This document shows positions 22,800 through 35,309 of a stretch of 64,000 bases of DNA, piece by piece. The notes under the pieces were generated by a model. That model was not told where the DNA came from, did not search any database, and saw only the letters and a list, made by a program, of their open reading frames with translations. A program made the translations under genes and the position numbers. Each line of letters begins with the position of its first letter. Within the stretch, counting starts at the first letter, position 1. The DNA is from Molanna angustata (taxonomy: Eukaryota > Arthropoda > Insecta > Trichoptera > Molannidae). The stretch is taken from assembly GCA_963576475.1 (NCBI GenBank), contig OY754980.1, positions 2,537,567 to 2,601,566 of the forward strand, given 5' to 3'.

Positions 22800-23680
22800 G
22801 GTGTTTGTGGGCGAGCAACGAGACATGCAGCTAGCAGTGAGCTAGCACGCGCTGAGTCGCGCTCTCTTGGCGTTCAACTCTGGTGGGAGACGGACGGTTT
22901 GGTGTGACGCCGTCATCGGTCGACATGTGCTCCCGATGGCGGCCATATTTTCGACGACGCAGGAGCTCCTTTTGACAGGACACATCACACGCATGGACGC
23001 TGCCGGTGCTACGGAGCCAAGATGAGGGCATCAACAGGGCAGAGGCGTAGAGGCAGGGCGCAGTGTTGGGCCACCGCAGCAGAGAACGCGTCGGCTCGCA
23101 GATTGGATCACGAGGGGCTTTCCGTGTCGTCTGGGGCGTCGGTTCGCCTCCGGTGAGGCTTCCAGCTGGCCTGCCACCTCTGTCTGCGCGGCAGACAGAG
23201 GTGGCAGGCAACGCTATGATGCGCCTTCATAGCGTTGCCGTGTGGCACGGAGCCAGCCATGGGTGACTGTCTGGCAGAGGAGAAGAGGAAACTACGTCGA
23301 GTACGAGAAGGACCTACCAGCCTGACGTAGAGGCTGGGCCCCGCCGGACTTTTAGCCACCACGTGGAAGACAGTGACATACCTGGAGAGAGGATGTCGCT
23401 GTACCCTGGGGCTGCACCTTCTGGTCGGCGTCTCTTCGTGCTCGGTTGTGTTTGAAAGTTGGACTGTTATTCTTCGTTTTGTTTTGTTGTTTTTGTTGAA
23501 TTCTGTTGCTGTTGTGTTTTTTTTTTATTTATTTCTTTGCCGTTGGACCTTGGTAATATTTTGAATAAATGCACCGTACTAAAAGAATTTCATAGTGTCA
23601 CTATCATTTGTCTCCTTTTCTTCCTCACATTGGCTTTGATGTTTCCTCGTGGTCGGAGAGAGGGCTCATCACTCTAATAG
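22800..23680. other. GC-rich island with strong hairpins, unidentified
   Basis: About 600 bases (22800-23420) are GC-rich against an AT-rich background. Two near-contiguous perfect hairpins occur: stem 23169-23187 with 23191-23209 (19 bp, 3-base loop) and stem 23207-23219 with 23227-23239 (13 bp). A T-rich tract follows, and TGAATAAATG (a poly(A) signal-like word) lies near 23562. GC-rich start, T-rich end and a poly(A) signal could mark a solo LTR, but I found no clear TG...CA ends or duplication. No convincing protein is encoded. A transferred or RNA-structured sequence is also possible. Confidence 0.5.
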
Positions 23681-23894
23681 TTTTATTCTCTTATTGAAAG
23701 GTTGACAATCACTGCATTTATGTAATGAAGTACAATTCTATTGAGCACATTCTTTAAATAATAATTAAAAATATAGTTATTCAGAACGTGAGAGCATTTT
23801 TTGAAAGTTTTGACATATGAAATCATAGAGAAGAAATGAACGTATGTCTATGGAAAAGTTAAATACACCTTACATGTCATAATATGATACAAAT

Positions 23895-24004
23895 AGTTTC
23901 CGGCAAATAACTTGAGAAATTATGGCGTGGAGGTGGGCGGCATAAAACTACAAAATTTGCGCTCTGCGAAAACCCACGTGATTTTCCAAGTTATTTGCCG
24001 AAAG
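23895..24004. mobile_element. Small MITE, about 110 bp
   Basis: AGTTTCCGGCAAATAACTTG at the left is matched by the reverse complement of TTATTTGCCGAAAGCT at the right. It is a compact hairpin with a GGGCGG interior. Confidence 0.7.
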
Positions 24005-24067
24005 CTACCAATATCAATATGAAGCCATACACAAAAAACATAGACGAAATCCATAGTAGGTTAAAAC

Positions 24068-24383
24068 CATAGATTTTCATATAATATATACTAGATGTCG
24101 CAGTTAGCAAATTTTGTATGAATCGAAGCGAGGATTTTTCCGCGGGACTTTTGACAAAAAGGTTGGCAGAAAACATAGTTTTTGTATAGAGAATAACGAC
24201 TAATGTGAATTGTTTTTAGATTTATTTGTCGAACAAAACACTTTTTCCGTCAAGATTTAGAGAACAGTTATCTAGGAAGTGTTGAAATATTATATGGAAA
24301 ACTGCAATATGTTGCCAACCAACAAATCAATCTCACTTATTTGCACGGAGTACTCCATCTAGTATATTATATGGAAATCTTTG
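24068..24383 (+). mobile_element. hAT MITE family M, copy 2
   Basis: Ends CATAGATTTTCA and GGAAATCTTTG. The flanks are GTTAAAAC (24060-24067) and GTTTAAAC (24384-24391), an 8-bp duplication with one change. The interior matches copy 1 in the same orientation (CAGTTAGCAAATTTTGTATG, GGTTGGCAGA). Confidence 0.88.
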
Positions 24384-24469
24384 GTTTAAACTCATCATGA
24401 TACCTGTTGAGAAATTATTGAGTATGATTTTTTACACTCTTATTAAATAAGCTAAAAGTAAACTGGTTA

Positions 24470-25045
24470 TTTTTACTCCTCACTAACCCAAGGGGATATA
24501 GTGGGATGTAATGATTTCGCAATTTTTAAGGCTATTTTTTTTATTGCAGATTATCAACTAGTATCATGCTGTGATTGTATTCTGAAAGTTTCATCACAAT
24601 GTATCTGTGTGTATGCTGTGTACTGTGTGCTATGTACGGCGTGTTTATTTTACTATATCGATTATAGACTAAAGTACTCAATTGATTTTTTTCAAATCTT
24701 GCAAATTTGTATATCTAATACTCGCTTAAACCCCATTAGATTTTGAAGGATATCTGAATAGTGCTTCTCATTTTTTTCAACTATCAAATATTTCAAAGTG
24801 ACCCCATGCTTAGGAAACTTAATATTTTATATTTTTAATTTAAATTGCTAAAAAGGCATTGAAGGCACTTTCATAAAATGGCATTGAAGAATTAACAAAT
24901 TCATAATATAATATTTAAATAAAAAAATAATTTAACAAACTAATTAAATGAAAATGCTGAAAATTTTCCATACAAAATTTGAATACTTTATAGAATGATT
25001 TGTTAGTGAGGAGTTTGGCGTTGGCCACAACCCACTCGTCTATTT
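24470..25045 (+). repeat. Dispersed repeat X, copy 2 (uninterrupted)
   Basis: The least disturbed copy. The left end TTTACTCCTCACTAACCC and the right end GTTAGTGAGGAG are inverted repeats, followed by TTGGCGTTGGCCACAAC. This suggests a non-autonomous DNA element. It contains a TGTGTG patch and no open frame. Confidence 0.65.
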
Positions 25046-26235
25046 AGTATTTTCAAAATCATTTACTTTATAAAGGTAAAAGAACAGTCACATAACATGT
25101 CAATATATATTTTTAAATAAGTTTTTTTTTCATAATACAAAATTCAATAATTTATTATTTATCTCCTAATGAGTATTGAATTTGTAACTTAATTTGAGTA
25201 AAGCGTTTATTTCGAATTAACATTTTACGCATTGCAGGTTTGTTTGTGTGTACGAATCTTAAGACGAGCATATATTTACGCTGTTTTCAATGTCAGATAC
25301 GAGTGACCTTTACAAACAGAAACAACAATATAATAGGTACGTACTAGTGTGTAATTTTTAATTGGCCTTAAGAAACGTCTACACGGAGCACACACAGCCC
25401 AAGCAAAATATAGTTTTAACTACGGATTTGAACAAGGGCCCTTGAACCAAAATAAAAACAATAAAAAAACCTGTAAGTAAAATGTAGCGCCATTACAAAA
25501 TAATGATGGCGAAATTTATAGCGCAAACAATATTGATAAATCTGTTTAAAAGTCTGAGGGATATATTTAAAAAAAATATCATTGACTACAGACAGGGAAA
25601 AAATCCATTGTTTGTGTATGTGCAAACATAAAAAATACATACACATTGGTACAAGCGGATAGCCTAGTTTGTACACCAGTTTTTGATACATAATGTACAG
25701 GTGGTTTGTCTAGTATTCACACCAATTTAGTTATTTTTTTTTTAATATTTTAGCTACTTTTTTAATACACAATGCAACTGGCTCACGCCGTAACTATATA
25801 CAAACCTTACCAACCTATTTTTACCAAACTTTTGTAGGTTAGGTTTAAAAAATCGGTGTACATCCTAGGATATCTGGTACAAGCAAGTAAACAAGCCAAA
25901 AATGAACTTATAACTCTGTCGCGGTTCAAGAGTGACATCTGTGCGAGATCATTGTCACCTCATATATAAGGACTGTTGCGTTCATTGTTTACAAACCGAT
26001 TTCTCAATAGATGGCATTACAAAGAAGTTTCGTCGTCACTTCATAGATGGCGATGGTAGCTTATTTTCAAAAGGAAAAGATTTTCATGATTAATATAATA
26101 TAGAACTTTCAAAAAATTGAATTAACAGGGAAATCAATAAGAAGGCATAATTGGTGAACGTTGCGCAAGCGGATAAAAATGTTCCTATTTTAGTTACAAT
26201 AGTTACTGAATAGGGGGTAATGTATCAAGCCAGGA
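25046..26235. other. AT-rich intron, no gene seen
   Basis: No coding or clear mobile element. GGGCCC near 25437 sits in a small palindrome. Confidence 0.45.
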
Positions 26236-27210
26236 TACGCGAGTTTTTCCAACTTTGAAGTCAAAAAACATCAACTTAGAGGCTTCGCAGCATATATGTT
26301 CTATATACGGATTTACTCAGAATTCGGAGTAGAACATTTAGTGTGTCCATCCCCCCCCTCTTATAACTTTTGATCCGCTCAATTCACAGAGCTTAAAATT
26401 TCAGAATATAGATAATTATAGGTCTACAAAATTTTTATACTCAGAATTTCGAATTTTGGTTTCAGTCAGGGGTTATCAACTTTTGAATTTTTACTTTATT
26501 TTTCCATATATCTCAAAAACCATAAAATCTAGAACGCTGAAAATTGGTATAAATACAGACAAATACAAAATCTCAAATTAATTTTTTCAAAAGAAATTCC
26601 AGTTTCTCAAGCATTTTTTATTAAGAAAAACATTTTTTTATGATAAATTTATGCGTTTAACTGCCTATATTTCCAAAGTTTATAAAAATATCGAAAAAAG
26701 CCGAAACACCCCAACTAGATAATTTAATTTGCTATAAAAATTTGAACATTGTATTAGCACATCTCAATTTTTTTTTCACAATTTTTCAAATATTTAATTT
26801 AGTGACGACATTGCTTCATACAATTTGTATGGCAGTGGCCTATACATTATATCTAAGAAGACTTAATACTTTGATACTTAATCTCCAAACATACATACAT
26901 AATAATAATAATAATGAACACTTCCTTGCACCCTGGACAAGTGGCGAGTTTATTGCCGTATGGCAATTTCTTCCAACTAACCAGTGTTTACATACCACCA
27001 TGCTGTTTTCATATTCTGGGTAGGAAAAACAGACTGACCTCCATACCATCCTATCCTGACATACATAACTACATGTTTTATATAGAAAAAAAAATTATCT
27101 TAAAATATTTATTAATTTGTGTTTGTGTCAATAGTTCGGCACGTATTCTTCAATTATACATACCTACTATCGCCATCGACAGTTGGATCTCATGTGTTAC
27201 ATGCAACTAG
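26236..27210 (+). mobile_element. Helitron family H, copy 1
   Basis: Shares the interior with copies 2 and 3 (ACTTAGAGGCTTCGCAGCAT, TAACTTTTGATCCGCT, CAGTCAGGGGTTATCAAC). It ends GACAGTTGGATCTCATGTG, a TTACATG hairpin half and CAACTAG at 27210, followed by T. The 5' end is altered: CCAGGATACGCGAG resembles 55745 rather than the canonical start. It is non-autonomous: no helicase. Confidence 0.72.
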
Positions 27211-27732
27211 TATAAATAATTTATAATGACACCACAAAGTAACCTTTCAAATATTATAGAATTAAAAAAAACTGTTCATTTTTTTGTTTATAACATTAGA
27301 GGCTTATAATAATCGTGGAAGATGAAGTCTTTGAATCTTAACGGGACATTGCCTCCAAGAAAATATTACCATAAATGGTAACGTCAGCCAAAATATGTCT
27401 GTCTTAGGTTAACGGTAAACCTAAGTCATACCACAACATACTTTGTATTAAATTGTATAGAATCTTATTGCCAAAGATATGAATCTATCGTCGGTAGGTA
27501 TATATGGAGCAACAATCTATAGACCGGTAAATTTTTAGAAGAAATCATCGAGAAATATTTATTACAGTTAGGTAACACGACGTACAAAACAGGGTTTCTC
27601 AACCTGCGAGACGCGGTTGGCCGCGGAGCCCTTGATTATCTTGATAAATAAAAATCTCGTGTCACGATATACGTACCTACACGCTAATCTCCGAAACCGC
27701 CCAACCAATTTCGATGAAATTTTTAAAGATTC
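27211..27732. other. AT-rich intron, no gene seen
   Basis: Nothing recognisable. CCACGCGTCTCG-type words near 27607 are isolated. Confidence 0.45.
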
Positions 27733-27878
27733 ATATTTTTTTTTAAATGAATATGTCCTTGTTAAACAAGTACATATACATCTTATTCATGTGCTATAGG
27801 TGAACGAAATCGGTCGAGGCAGGAATCGAACTCGCGATCACTGGACCCAGCGCGCAAACCGCTCTGCCATCGACCCAT
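27733..27878 (-). mobile_element. tRNA-derived SINE, family 1, copy c
   Basis: Minus-strand copy with a small deletion in the tRNA-like region: the anticodon arm is shortened to CACTGGACCCAGCG on the plus strand. The B box and body are intact. Confidence 0.82.
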
Positions 27879-28249
27879 TTAAAGAGGATTTAAATTTAAA
27901 GGGGATTTATCATAAAAAGGGTTGTAAAAAAATAAGTTATGCAATCCTTCAATAGATGGCAGTTGTGAAATAATCTATTGACATTGTATTACGCATCTAG
28001 AGAACGTTTTTTTTTGTAAAATACAAAAAACGAGGTCTATATAAAATGCGAACTGCATAGAAGGCGGTCTATGGCAGAACAATACATAAAATAAGGTAGG
28101 TATATCTAGAATGCGATCTGTGGCAGTACAACGTCTGCCCGGGCTCACTAGCATATGTATATATTTTCTCAAGAGAATCCTACAGCAAATACATACATAC
28201 TCTGTAATACAAAGTTATTTTATATATTACGTTCGATTCTATAACTTTT

Positions 28250-28790
28250 TAAGAACGTTCCGGCTAAAATAGGTGCGTCGCTATTCCACTTAGTCCAAGT
28301 TGATAATATTCTATATCGCTGAAATAGGAACGTTCCTTACTTCAAGTAAGTCACGAATGAGTCTAATTTCCTATTATATAACCACAATTTAGTCGAATCA
28401 ACTGTCAAAACGTTATAATTCTAATTCACACCATATTGGAAGCGTACTAGTTATTTTCACAACAGTCCGGGATATTTTAGCTAAGTTGAAAACACAAGTT
28501 ATGTACGGACATATTGCGTAATGTTGAAAATAAATACCAAAGAATATTAGAGCAGATCAATTAAAATGTTAGGTTATGCGACATGACATAAAAAAACATG
28601 GCCGAACAGTGCAGTGTAGTCTACGCCATGGAAAATTTAAGTTCAAATTTTTATCTACGTTGCACTATTTTGTAAATTATACATAGTTTTAGGAACAACG
28701 TCAATTTCAGAATACAAAAAATAATTTCAAATGACCTTCATTCTAAAATTTTAGAACGTTTCTATTATAGTTCAATAAGTTACTGAATTG
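28250..28790 (+). repeat. Non-autonomous element V, copy 1 (empty-site copy)
   Basis: About 540 bases colinear with 40338-41463. Landmarks are AAGAACGTTCCGGCTAAAAT at the left, GGAAGCGTACTA and AACATGGCCGAACAGTGC in the middle, and TTCTAAAATTTTAGAACGTT at the right. AGAACGTTC-like sequence recurs inverted at both ends, so it is probably a MITE-like element. It lacks the two insertions present in copy 2. Confidence 0.65.
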
Positions 28791-28925
28791 GATACATTAT
28801 ATACCTATATTTTATTTTTGAAAGTGTTACAATCTCTAAATGGATATTTATGAATTTAATAACATGAAAGCATTTTTGAAAGATATTAAAGATAAAATCA
28901 TAGATAATATTGAAATTGTAGCTTA

Positions 28926-29166
28926 TCCAACTGTCGATTCGTTCAAGAGAATCAAATTCGATTGAAGGAAGAGGCAATTAAAATCCAAGATGCGTGTATG
29001 AAGGAACATTTTGTATGGCGTAGTGGTCTTTTTGCAAGCTAAAAACACCAACTTAGAGGCTTCGCAGCATATATGTTCCTATACGTGGATTTACTCAGAA
29101 TTCGAAGTAGAACATTTTATGTGAGTTTTGTGTGTGAGTCTGTCTGTCTGTCTGTGTGTCTGTGTG

Positions 29167-29197
<31 letters not shown>

Positions 29198-31512
29198 GTG
29201 TGTGTGTCTGTCCGCCCCCCCTTATAACTTTTGATCCGCTGGATTCACAAAGCCTAAAATTTCAGAAAGTATAAATAGTTATAGGCCTACAAAACTTTTA
29301 TACTCAGAATTGTGAATTTTTGTTTCAGTCAGGGGTTATCAACTTTTGAATTTTTGGTTTATTTTTCCATATATCTCAGATAACATAGAATTGTGAATTT
29401 TTGTTTCAGTCAGGGGTTATCAACTTTTGAATTTTTGGTTTATTTTTCCATATATTTCAGTACATCTCAATTTTTTTTAACAATTTTTATAAAAAATGAA
29501 TTAAGTGACGAATCGCTTCATACAATTTGTATGGCAGTGGCCTATACACAATATCTAAGAAACTCAATTATTTGATACTTAATCTCCAAACATACATACA
29601 TACCATCATGCTGTTTTCATATTCTGGGTAGGAAAAAAGGACTGACCTCCATACTATCCTATCTTGACATACATACCCACATGTGTTGTATAGAAAACAA
29701 AGTATCTTAAAATATCCAATAATTTTGATTTATGGGTTTATAGTTTGATACAGTCTCACATCCTCTGCTTATATCTAAACTTCACAATATTGGTATCAAT
29801 GCCACAGTACTAAACTGGTTCAAAACATATCTTAGCAACCGTAAGCAAATTGTCACTATTGGAAATTATCGTAGTGAAGAGCAATATATTTCCTATGGAG
29901 TCCCGCAGGGTAGTGTACTTGGACCAGTTTTGTTTCTCATATATATTGATAATTTGTGCCGTCTTCCTGTAGATGGAAAAATAATAAGTTTTGCTGATGA
30001 CACTGTACTAATAGTCAGTGAAAAAACTTGGAAACAAAGCTACAAAATAGCTGGTATGGCAATTAACAAAATAAAAAACTGTCTGGATAACAGCCTTCTT
30101 ACATTAAACAATAGTAAAACTAAATACCTTACATTTAGCGCCACACAAGCAGGGCAACCTTTACTAAATTCGATGTTTTCTATAAAAATACATTGTTGTG
30201 TACCTAGAGACTCTTGTGACTGTATCCCTTTGGAGAGAGTCACTGCTATAAATTATTTAGGTCTGACCATAGATAATAATCTAAGATGGCAAGATCACAT
30301 AGAGACACTAACAAATAGAATTCTAAAACTTGGTTATATTTATAGAAACCTTCGAAAAATTCTAAAACAAAAAACATTAAAAACTGTCTATTTCGCATTG
30401 ACTCATTCATTGATCTCATATGGAATTGTTGGTTGGGGTGGATGTGCCAAAACTATCTTGGAAAAACTTTGTCTAGCTCAAAGATGCATTGTGAAGATAA
30501 TTATCCAAAAACCGTTTGATTACCCTACGGAAAACCTCTATAACGATTTTAAAGTATTTGACCCGAGACAAATATATATCCAGCATATACTAACTTATTT
30601 TCATAAAAATATAATACATCACCAGAAAACACAACAATCCAGAACCACACGAACAAGCATTACTTTAAATTACATAATCCCTCATATGAAAACAACTTTC
30701 GGACAAAGAAATGCATCATTTATCGCTCCACGAATTTATAATACTTTACCTATGTCTCTCAAGGTAATAACTTCACATACATTATTTAAAACAAGAATAA
30801 AAAAATATATAGGGAATTACGGAAGGACAGAAATTGCCCAAATATTAAACATCCAACAATAATTCTGAGAAATAATATTAAATAATATAACTACACGCTA
30901 CACAAGCTGGTTCGAGGAGAGGATTGTCTTTACATTGCATCTTATTTTAAGACAAATAAACTCTAAAACATTTCTCTTTTTTTATTAGATTTATTTCAAA
31001 GAAGAAATCTTGATTTTGTATTTTATTTGATTTGTGACTCAAGTCAAATAATATTGTTACTGAGTATATAGGTACGTTGAGAAGACCACAGAGCAAATTT
31101 TAATGTCAAACTGCTACATAACATAAATGACAACAACGGGTGTGCATATTATGGTAGAAATAATATTAGAATAATAACATATCAAAATTTACTGTATCAG
31201 TTTATACTTTTGTGTTTAAGATATTGGTAACTATGTAATATTGTAATTTACTGTGTTGTGATGTCTGGTGTCCGCTCTATGTAACTATGTATAACCAAAA
31301 TGTCAAATATTTGGCTTGGTAAAATTGTAAACTGCTAGCCCTAGAACAGGGTTACCTAGTTGGGCAGCAGTAATCTTCATAATAGTCTTTGTGATAAAGG
31401 TGTGAAAAATAAATAAATAAAATAAAATAAAAATAAATAGTTTGATACTTATTCTTCAACTATACATGCTATCGCTATCGACAGTTGGATCTCATGTGTT
31501 ACATGCAACTAG
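28926..31512 (+). mobile_element. Helitron family H, copy 2, split by a LINE
   Basis: The 5' end A|TCCAACTGTCGATTCG is followed by a short palindromic region. The interior shares the GGCTTCGCAGCATATATG block and a (TG)n/(TCTG)n microsatellite (29125-29215). The 3' end is GACAGTTGGATCTCATGTG, then CAACTAG at 31512. A 1,685-bp LINE (29752-31436) with a 12-bp duplication separates the halves. The base after CTAG is A rather than T, a small deviation. Confidence 0.75.
29752..31436 (+). pseudogene. 5'-truncated LINE with open reverse transcriptase C-terminal half
   Basis: Flanked by ATAGTTTGATAC at 29740-29751 and 31437-31448. The frame is open from the 5' junction to the stop at 30862. It starts inside the reverse transcriptase (FDTVSHPLLISKLHNIG), then YGVPQGSVLGPVLFLIYIDN, SFADDTVLIVSE (catalytic Asp pair), INYLGLTIDNNLRWQDHI and a C-terminal WNTLP-like region (APRIYNTLPMSL). 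The 3' UTR contains CTGCTAGCCCTAGAACAGGG and ends in (AAAT)n. Motifs fit a Jockey/CR1-group LINE. It is dead by truncation but has no stop in the retained part, so it is fairly young. Confidence 0.88.
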
Positions 31513-31967
31513 ACAATACTTATATCAATAATCTTTCATATGAAATAACTGACTTCAAAATGAATGTATGTCAAGATTGAAAAAAAATGGCGTTCAGTTC
31601 TCTCTGCCTGTCCAGTTTGAGTGTAGCTTACTTACATCAGCTATACAGTAATCAAGAAAATGTTTAGAAACATATGTTATGAGACATTTTATATGCTTAT
31701 TAGTTTAATATCATGTAAAATGACAGCATTAATACGATACGCAACATATTATTACGTCATACATACATACATCGTCTAACATTACACAGGGCCGGAACGA
31801 ACATTTAGAGCCACTGGCGCACTATGTAAATGTAAAGTAACACTCACTTTGTGAAACATATGATTTTTGAATTCCTTGTCAAAATCAAGTTAGTAGTAGA
31901 TATTGTCAAACAAAAAATAAAAAAAAAATGATGACACACTTTTCAGTTTTCTTTACATTGAAATTAT

Positions 31968-32260
31968 TTATTTATTTACCCTTTATTTATAATGACAACA
32001 ATAAGTAGATTACAGTTGCCCAACTAGGAAATCATGTTCTAGGGCTAGCAGTTTACAATTTTTATGGACAATTATATGCAATTATGAACCAGGTGCTTGT
32101 TCCCGTTCCACACTAAATAGGTACTCATTATTTCAACAAACATATTATGGGCTCACACAAAATAGATTAACCAGGTCCTAGTGTCTGCTTATAGAACCTG
32201 TCATAAATCCAATCTCTGACGCGATTTTTATTTCAGAACCATATAAAAAGACTAGTTAAC
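31968..32260 (-). repeat. 3' UTR fragment of the 29752 LINE family
   Basis: The reverse complement contains AACTGCTAGCCCTAGAAC and the surrounding 3' UTR of the LINE at 29752-31436. It starts with an (AAAT)n tail. No coding part is kept. A sister fragment is at 47402-47760. Confidence 0.8.
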
Positions 32261-32338
32261 TATGTTGGTGTAGTTAATATGAATCACATGCTTCCCAAAT
32301 CATATCAAATATTTTTATGTGTTACTCAAAGAGCATCG

Positions 32339-33211
32339 TTGAGCCCGCTTCTGTTTAACCTGACGATAGATTATCTTACAATACATATACAAAGCAAACC
32401 CCATGGGACATTCTATATGCAGACGATGTGGTGCTAATTCGTGATACCATCCAAGATCTACAGCAATCACTGAATCAGTGGCAAATAGCACTAGAAAAAA
32501 ACGGACTGCGAATTAGCAGAAGTAAAACAGAATATATGTATTGTAATTTTTCCGGAGATACACAGCCCATAACCACACTAAAATTAGATGACACTACAGT
32601 AAAACAAGCAGAGCAGTTCACATATATAGGCTCCGTCCTCACAAAGGACGGAAAGATCGAAAGTGATATAGAGCATAGAATCCATACAGGCTGGTTAAAA
32701 TGGAGGTCCCTAACAGGGGTACTGTGCGACAGAAGAATGCCAGTCCAGACTAAAGGCAGAGTATATAAGACCTGTGTGAGACCATCTTTGCTCTATGGAT
32801 CAGAGTGCTGGGCTTCTAGAAAGCAGGATGAGCAGAGACTCCACGTCACCGAAATGAAAATGTTGAGGTGGGCCGGCGGTGTGACATTACTGGACAAGGT
32901 CAGGAACGACTACGTCCGAGGCAGCTTCAAGGTAGCTCCCATAGCCGAAAAGATGAGGGAGGGTAGATTGCGGTGGTATGGGCATATATGCAGGAGAGAT
33001 GACTCCCACATTGTAAATAAGGCTCGGCATATAGAGACCGAAAAGCGACACCCGGGACGACCGCCTGCAACATGGATGTCCACGGTTCACAGCGACATGA
33101 AGACGCGGAATGTGACACATAAAGAAACACAGGAGAGAGCAACCTGGCGCATGCGGACTAGGAGAGCCGACCCCAAATAATGGGAATAAGGCGAGGGAAA
33201 AGAAGAAGAAG
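32339..33211 (+). pseudogene. 5'-truncated RTE LINE with 15-bp duplication
   Basis: Flanked by ACTCAAAGAGCATCG at 32324-32338 and 33212-33226. It begins in the reverse transcriptase (PLLFNLTIDYLTI) and, after a small frameshift, ILYADDVVLIRDTIQD. It then continues open to 33180 with FTYIGSVLTKDG, LLYGSECWA, RLRWYGHICRRDD and PGRPPATWMS. The tail is (AAG)n. RTE-type LINEs carry a polymerase and apurinic-type endonuclease; only the C-terminal half is here. Confidence 0.9.
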
Positions 33212-33699
33212 ACTCAAAGAGCATCGAAGAATAAAAACATATTTCATGTCAGTCCGTAGATTGTTTATATTCATACTGCCAATATCAAATATGTAATGTC
33301 AAATGCAGTTGTTTTATACAGGAAACAAATTTGTATACAGAACATACATCATCTATTGTAAAACGATATAAGTGGTACTTTAAAACAATTACACTATTTT
33401 TTATGAAATATAAAATTGTTCAATTTTATCAAAACATCAAATGAATTGCGCTGGAAACAGTTTAAATATGCATTGTTATCGGTAATACACAAATTCTGAA
33501 CGTTTCAGAACTTTAACTGGTCAGGAAGATAAGATTCAACTGCATAATTGCATAGGTACTCGTGTATTTTAAAAAGGCCATAATTTCTACAAAACGGACG
33601 TTTTTTGGTGATTCATTTAATAAACACATTTTTTCCATAATTTATCATCCTCTAAAAGATTTGACATTCGGAAGATAACTTAGACCGTCCTTCTTCTAA

Positions 33700-34255
33700 A
33701 CACATTTAAATGCCCATTCAATTAGTGACAATAACACTTTATCAATCCACAATGACGTGTCTGAGGGTAAGCAAAGACTTTCTTCAAGGAATCCAGCAGC
33801 AAAACTCGGACGTAACATTGTTGGAGATGGTTTCAGACTGAATGAGACTTGGAACAATGACTGGGAAAACTCCAACCCGGATGGTAATGTGTACATGGGT
33901 ACTCCAACGACGATACCTCCAGGTATCGATCTGCCAAGAAGGCTATGGACCTCTCTAAATAGGATCCGCACTGGACATGGACGTTGTAACTACCTCATGG
34001 CAAAGTGGGGGCATTGTTCCATCCGCTCAATGCGATTGCGGCCATCCCTCTCAAACAATGCAACATATATTGGAGGAATGCAGCGTCCGTGCATATGAGG
34101 GCCCAAAGACGGATATTTGCGAGCTGACGCCTGCATTTGTGGACTGGCTCGGAGCCCTCGACCTGAGTGTGTGATCGTATTTTGTTTATGTTTAACTGTG
34201 TGTTTGTTGGATTGATTTTGATTTATTCACTATGTCATACGATAAATACTAATAA
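33700..34255 (+). pseudogene. LINE C-terminal fragment, frameshifted
   Basis: Two overlapping frames. The first reads IPPGIDLPRRLWTSLNRIRT and GHGRCNYLMAKWG. The second reads SAQCDCGHPSQTMQHILEEC and VDWLGALDLSV then stop (34174). The CxCG...H...C motif is the usual end of Jockey/R1-type LINE proteins. One frameshift lies near 34010. Confidence 0.7.
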
Positions 34256-35010
34256 TAATGCCCAGTCGTTAAAAAATTGTTCATCCTATAACATGTTGCC
34301 ACATTTTAGAGACAGATGCTTTTAATGGTCCAAAAAATCCTGACCAACAATACAGTGAAATTCTTTGTCTCAAAAATTCTATATCCAACCAACTGAACCA
34401 CAAAAGGTCGTAGTAGAAGCAAGTTGTAATTGATAAAATGCATGTGAACGCAGTGTCATTACATGCAGTACATCACACAGCACAATTTATTGTGATGATA
34501 TAAAATTGTAGAGAGGGTCAATAACACATGATTGGCTACATTGATTGACATGAGAATTTGTGTGCGTATAGTGCCGTGCGTTCATATCATTTTATAAACC
34601 GTTGTCCTCATAATATAATATCGTCCAGCTAGTGATGAGCAAATTCACAGTTAATAATAGTAACTAGTGATCGTTCATAGGTCATCATTCTCTGATCAAC
34701 GATAAAAAAAACATCACGTTGTATTCATCAACGGGTTCAATGTTTTCTCATTAGGTACTTAAATTTTAGCTTTCTGAACTCCTGCTCCATATTATGAACT
34801 TTAACTGTACCAAATCTCAAATTCCTACGTGAGCATAGTTTGCTTAAAAAGGGGTCCGAATATTTCGCTTCGCGTATTAATATATAGAAGATAGATAATT
34901 TATAAAGCTACGTGATACAAGGGCGCTATAGTTTGATTGTAGGCTCTAAAATCAATATTGTAAGGACCGTATCAATCTTGTAAGGAATGTATCAGTATAC
35001 AAGTCGATAC
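34256..35010. other. AT-rich intron, no gene seen
   Basis: No recognised feature. A small repeat region around 34960-35000 repeats TAAGGA and GTATCA words. Confidence 0.4.
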
Positions 35011-35309
35011 TTAGGGCCAGTCTTATAAACGAAAGACCAAATATTCGTAAGTATGTTTACGATTTACTAACGGATGGATGTTCCTATGTAGATATTACTA
35101 TCGGCGGTATTATAAAACTATTTTAACTGTCCGTTTATTTGATAGTTACAGTCTAATTAGACTACAATGGATTTTCAATAGATTTGTAATGGACTATAAT
35201 GGATTGTAATGGATAAAGGGGTGATGTCATTGCAATATATAAACAGAGTGTTTAATTTTTTGCGTACTTTAAACAATATCAAAAATTATAAAAATGGTGA
35301 TAATCCTTT

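Noticed and set aside
22831..23362. Pro/Arg/Ser-rich frames in the GC-rich island
   Set aside because: GC-rich sequence lacks stops by chance; no domain, and frames on both strands are equally open.
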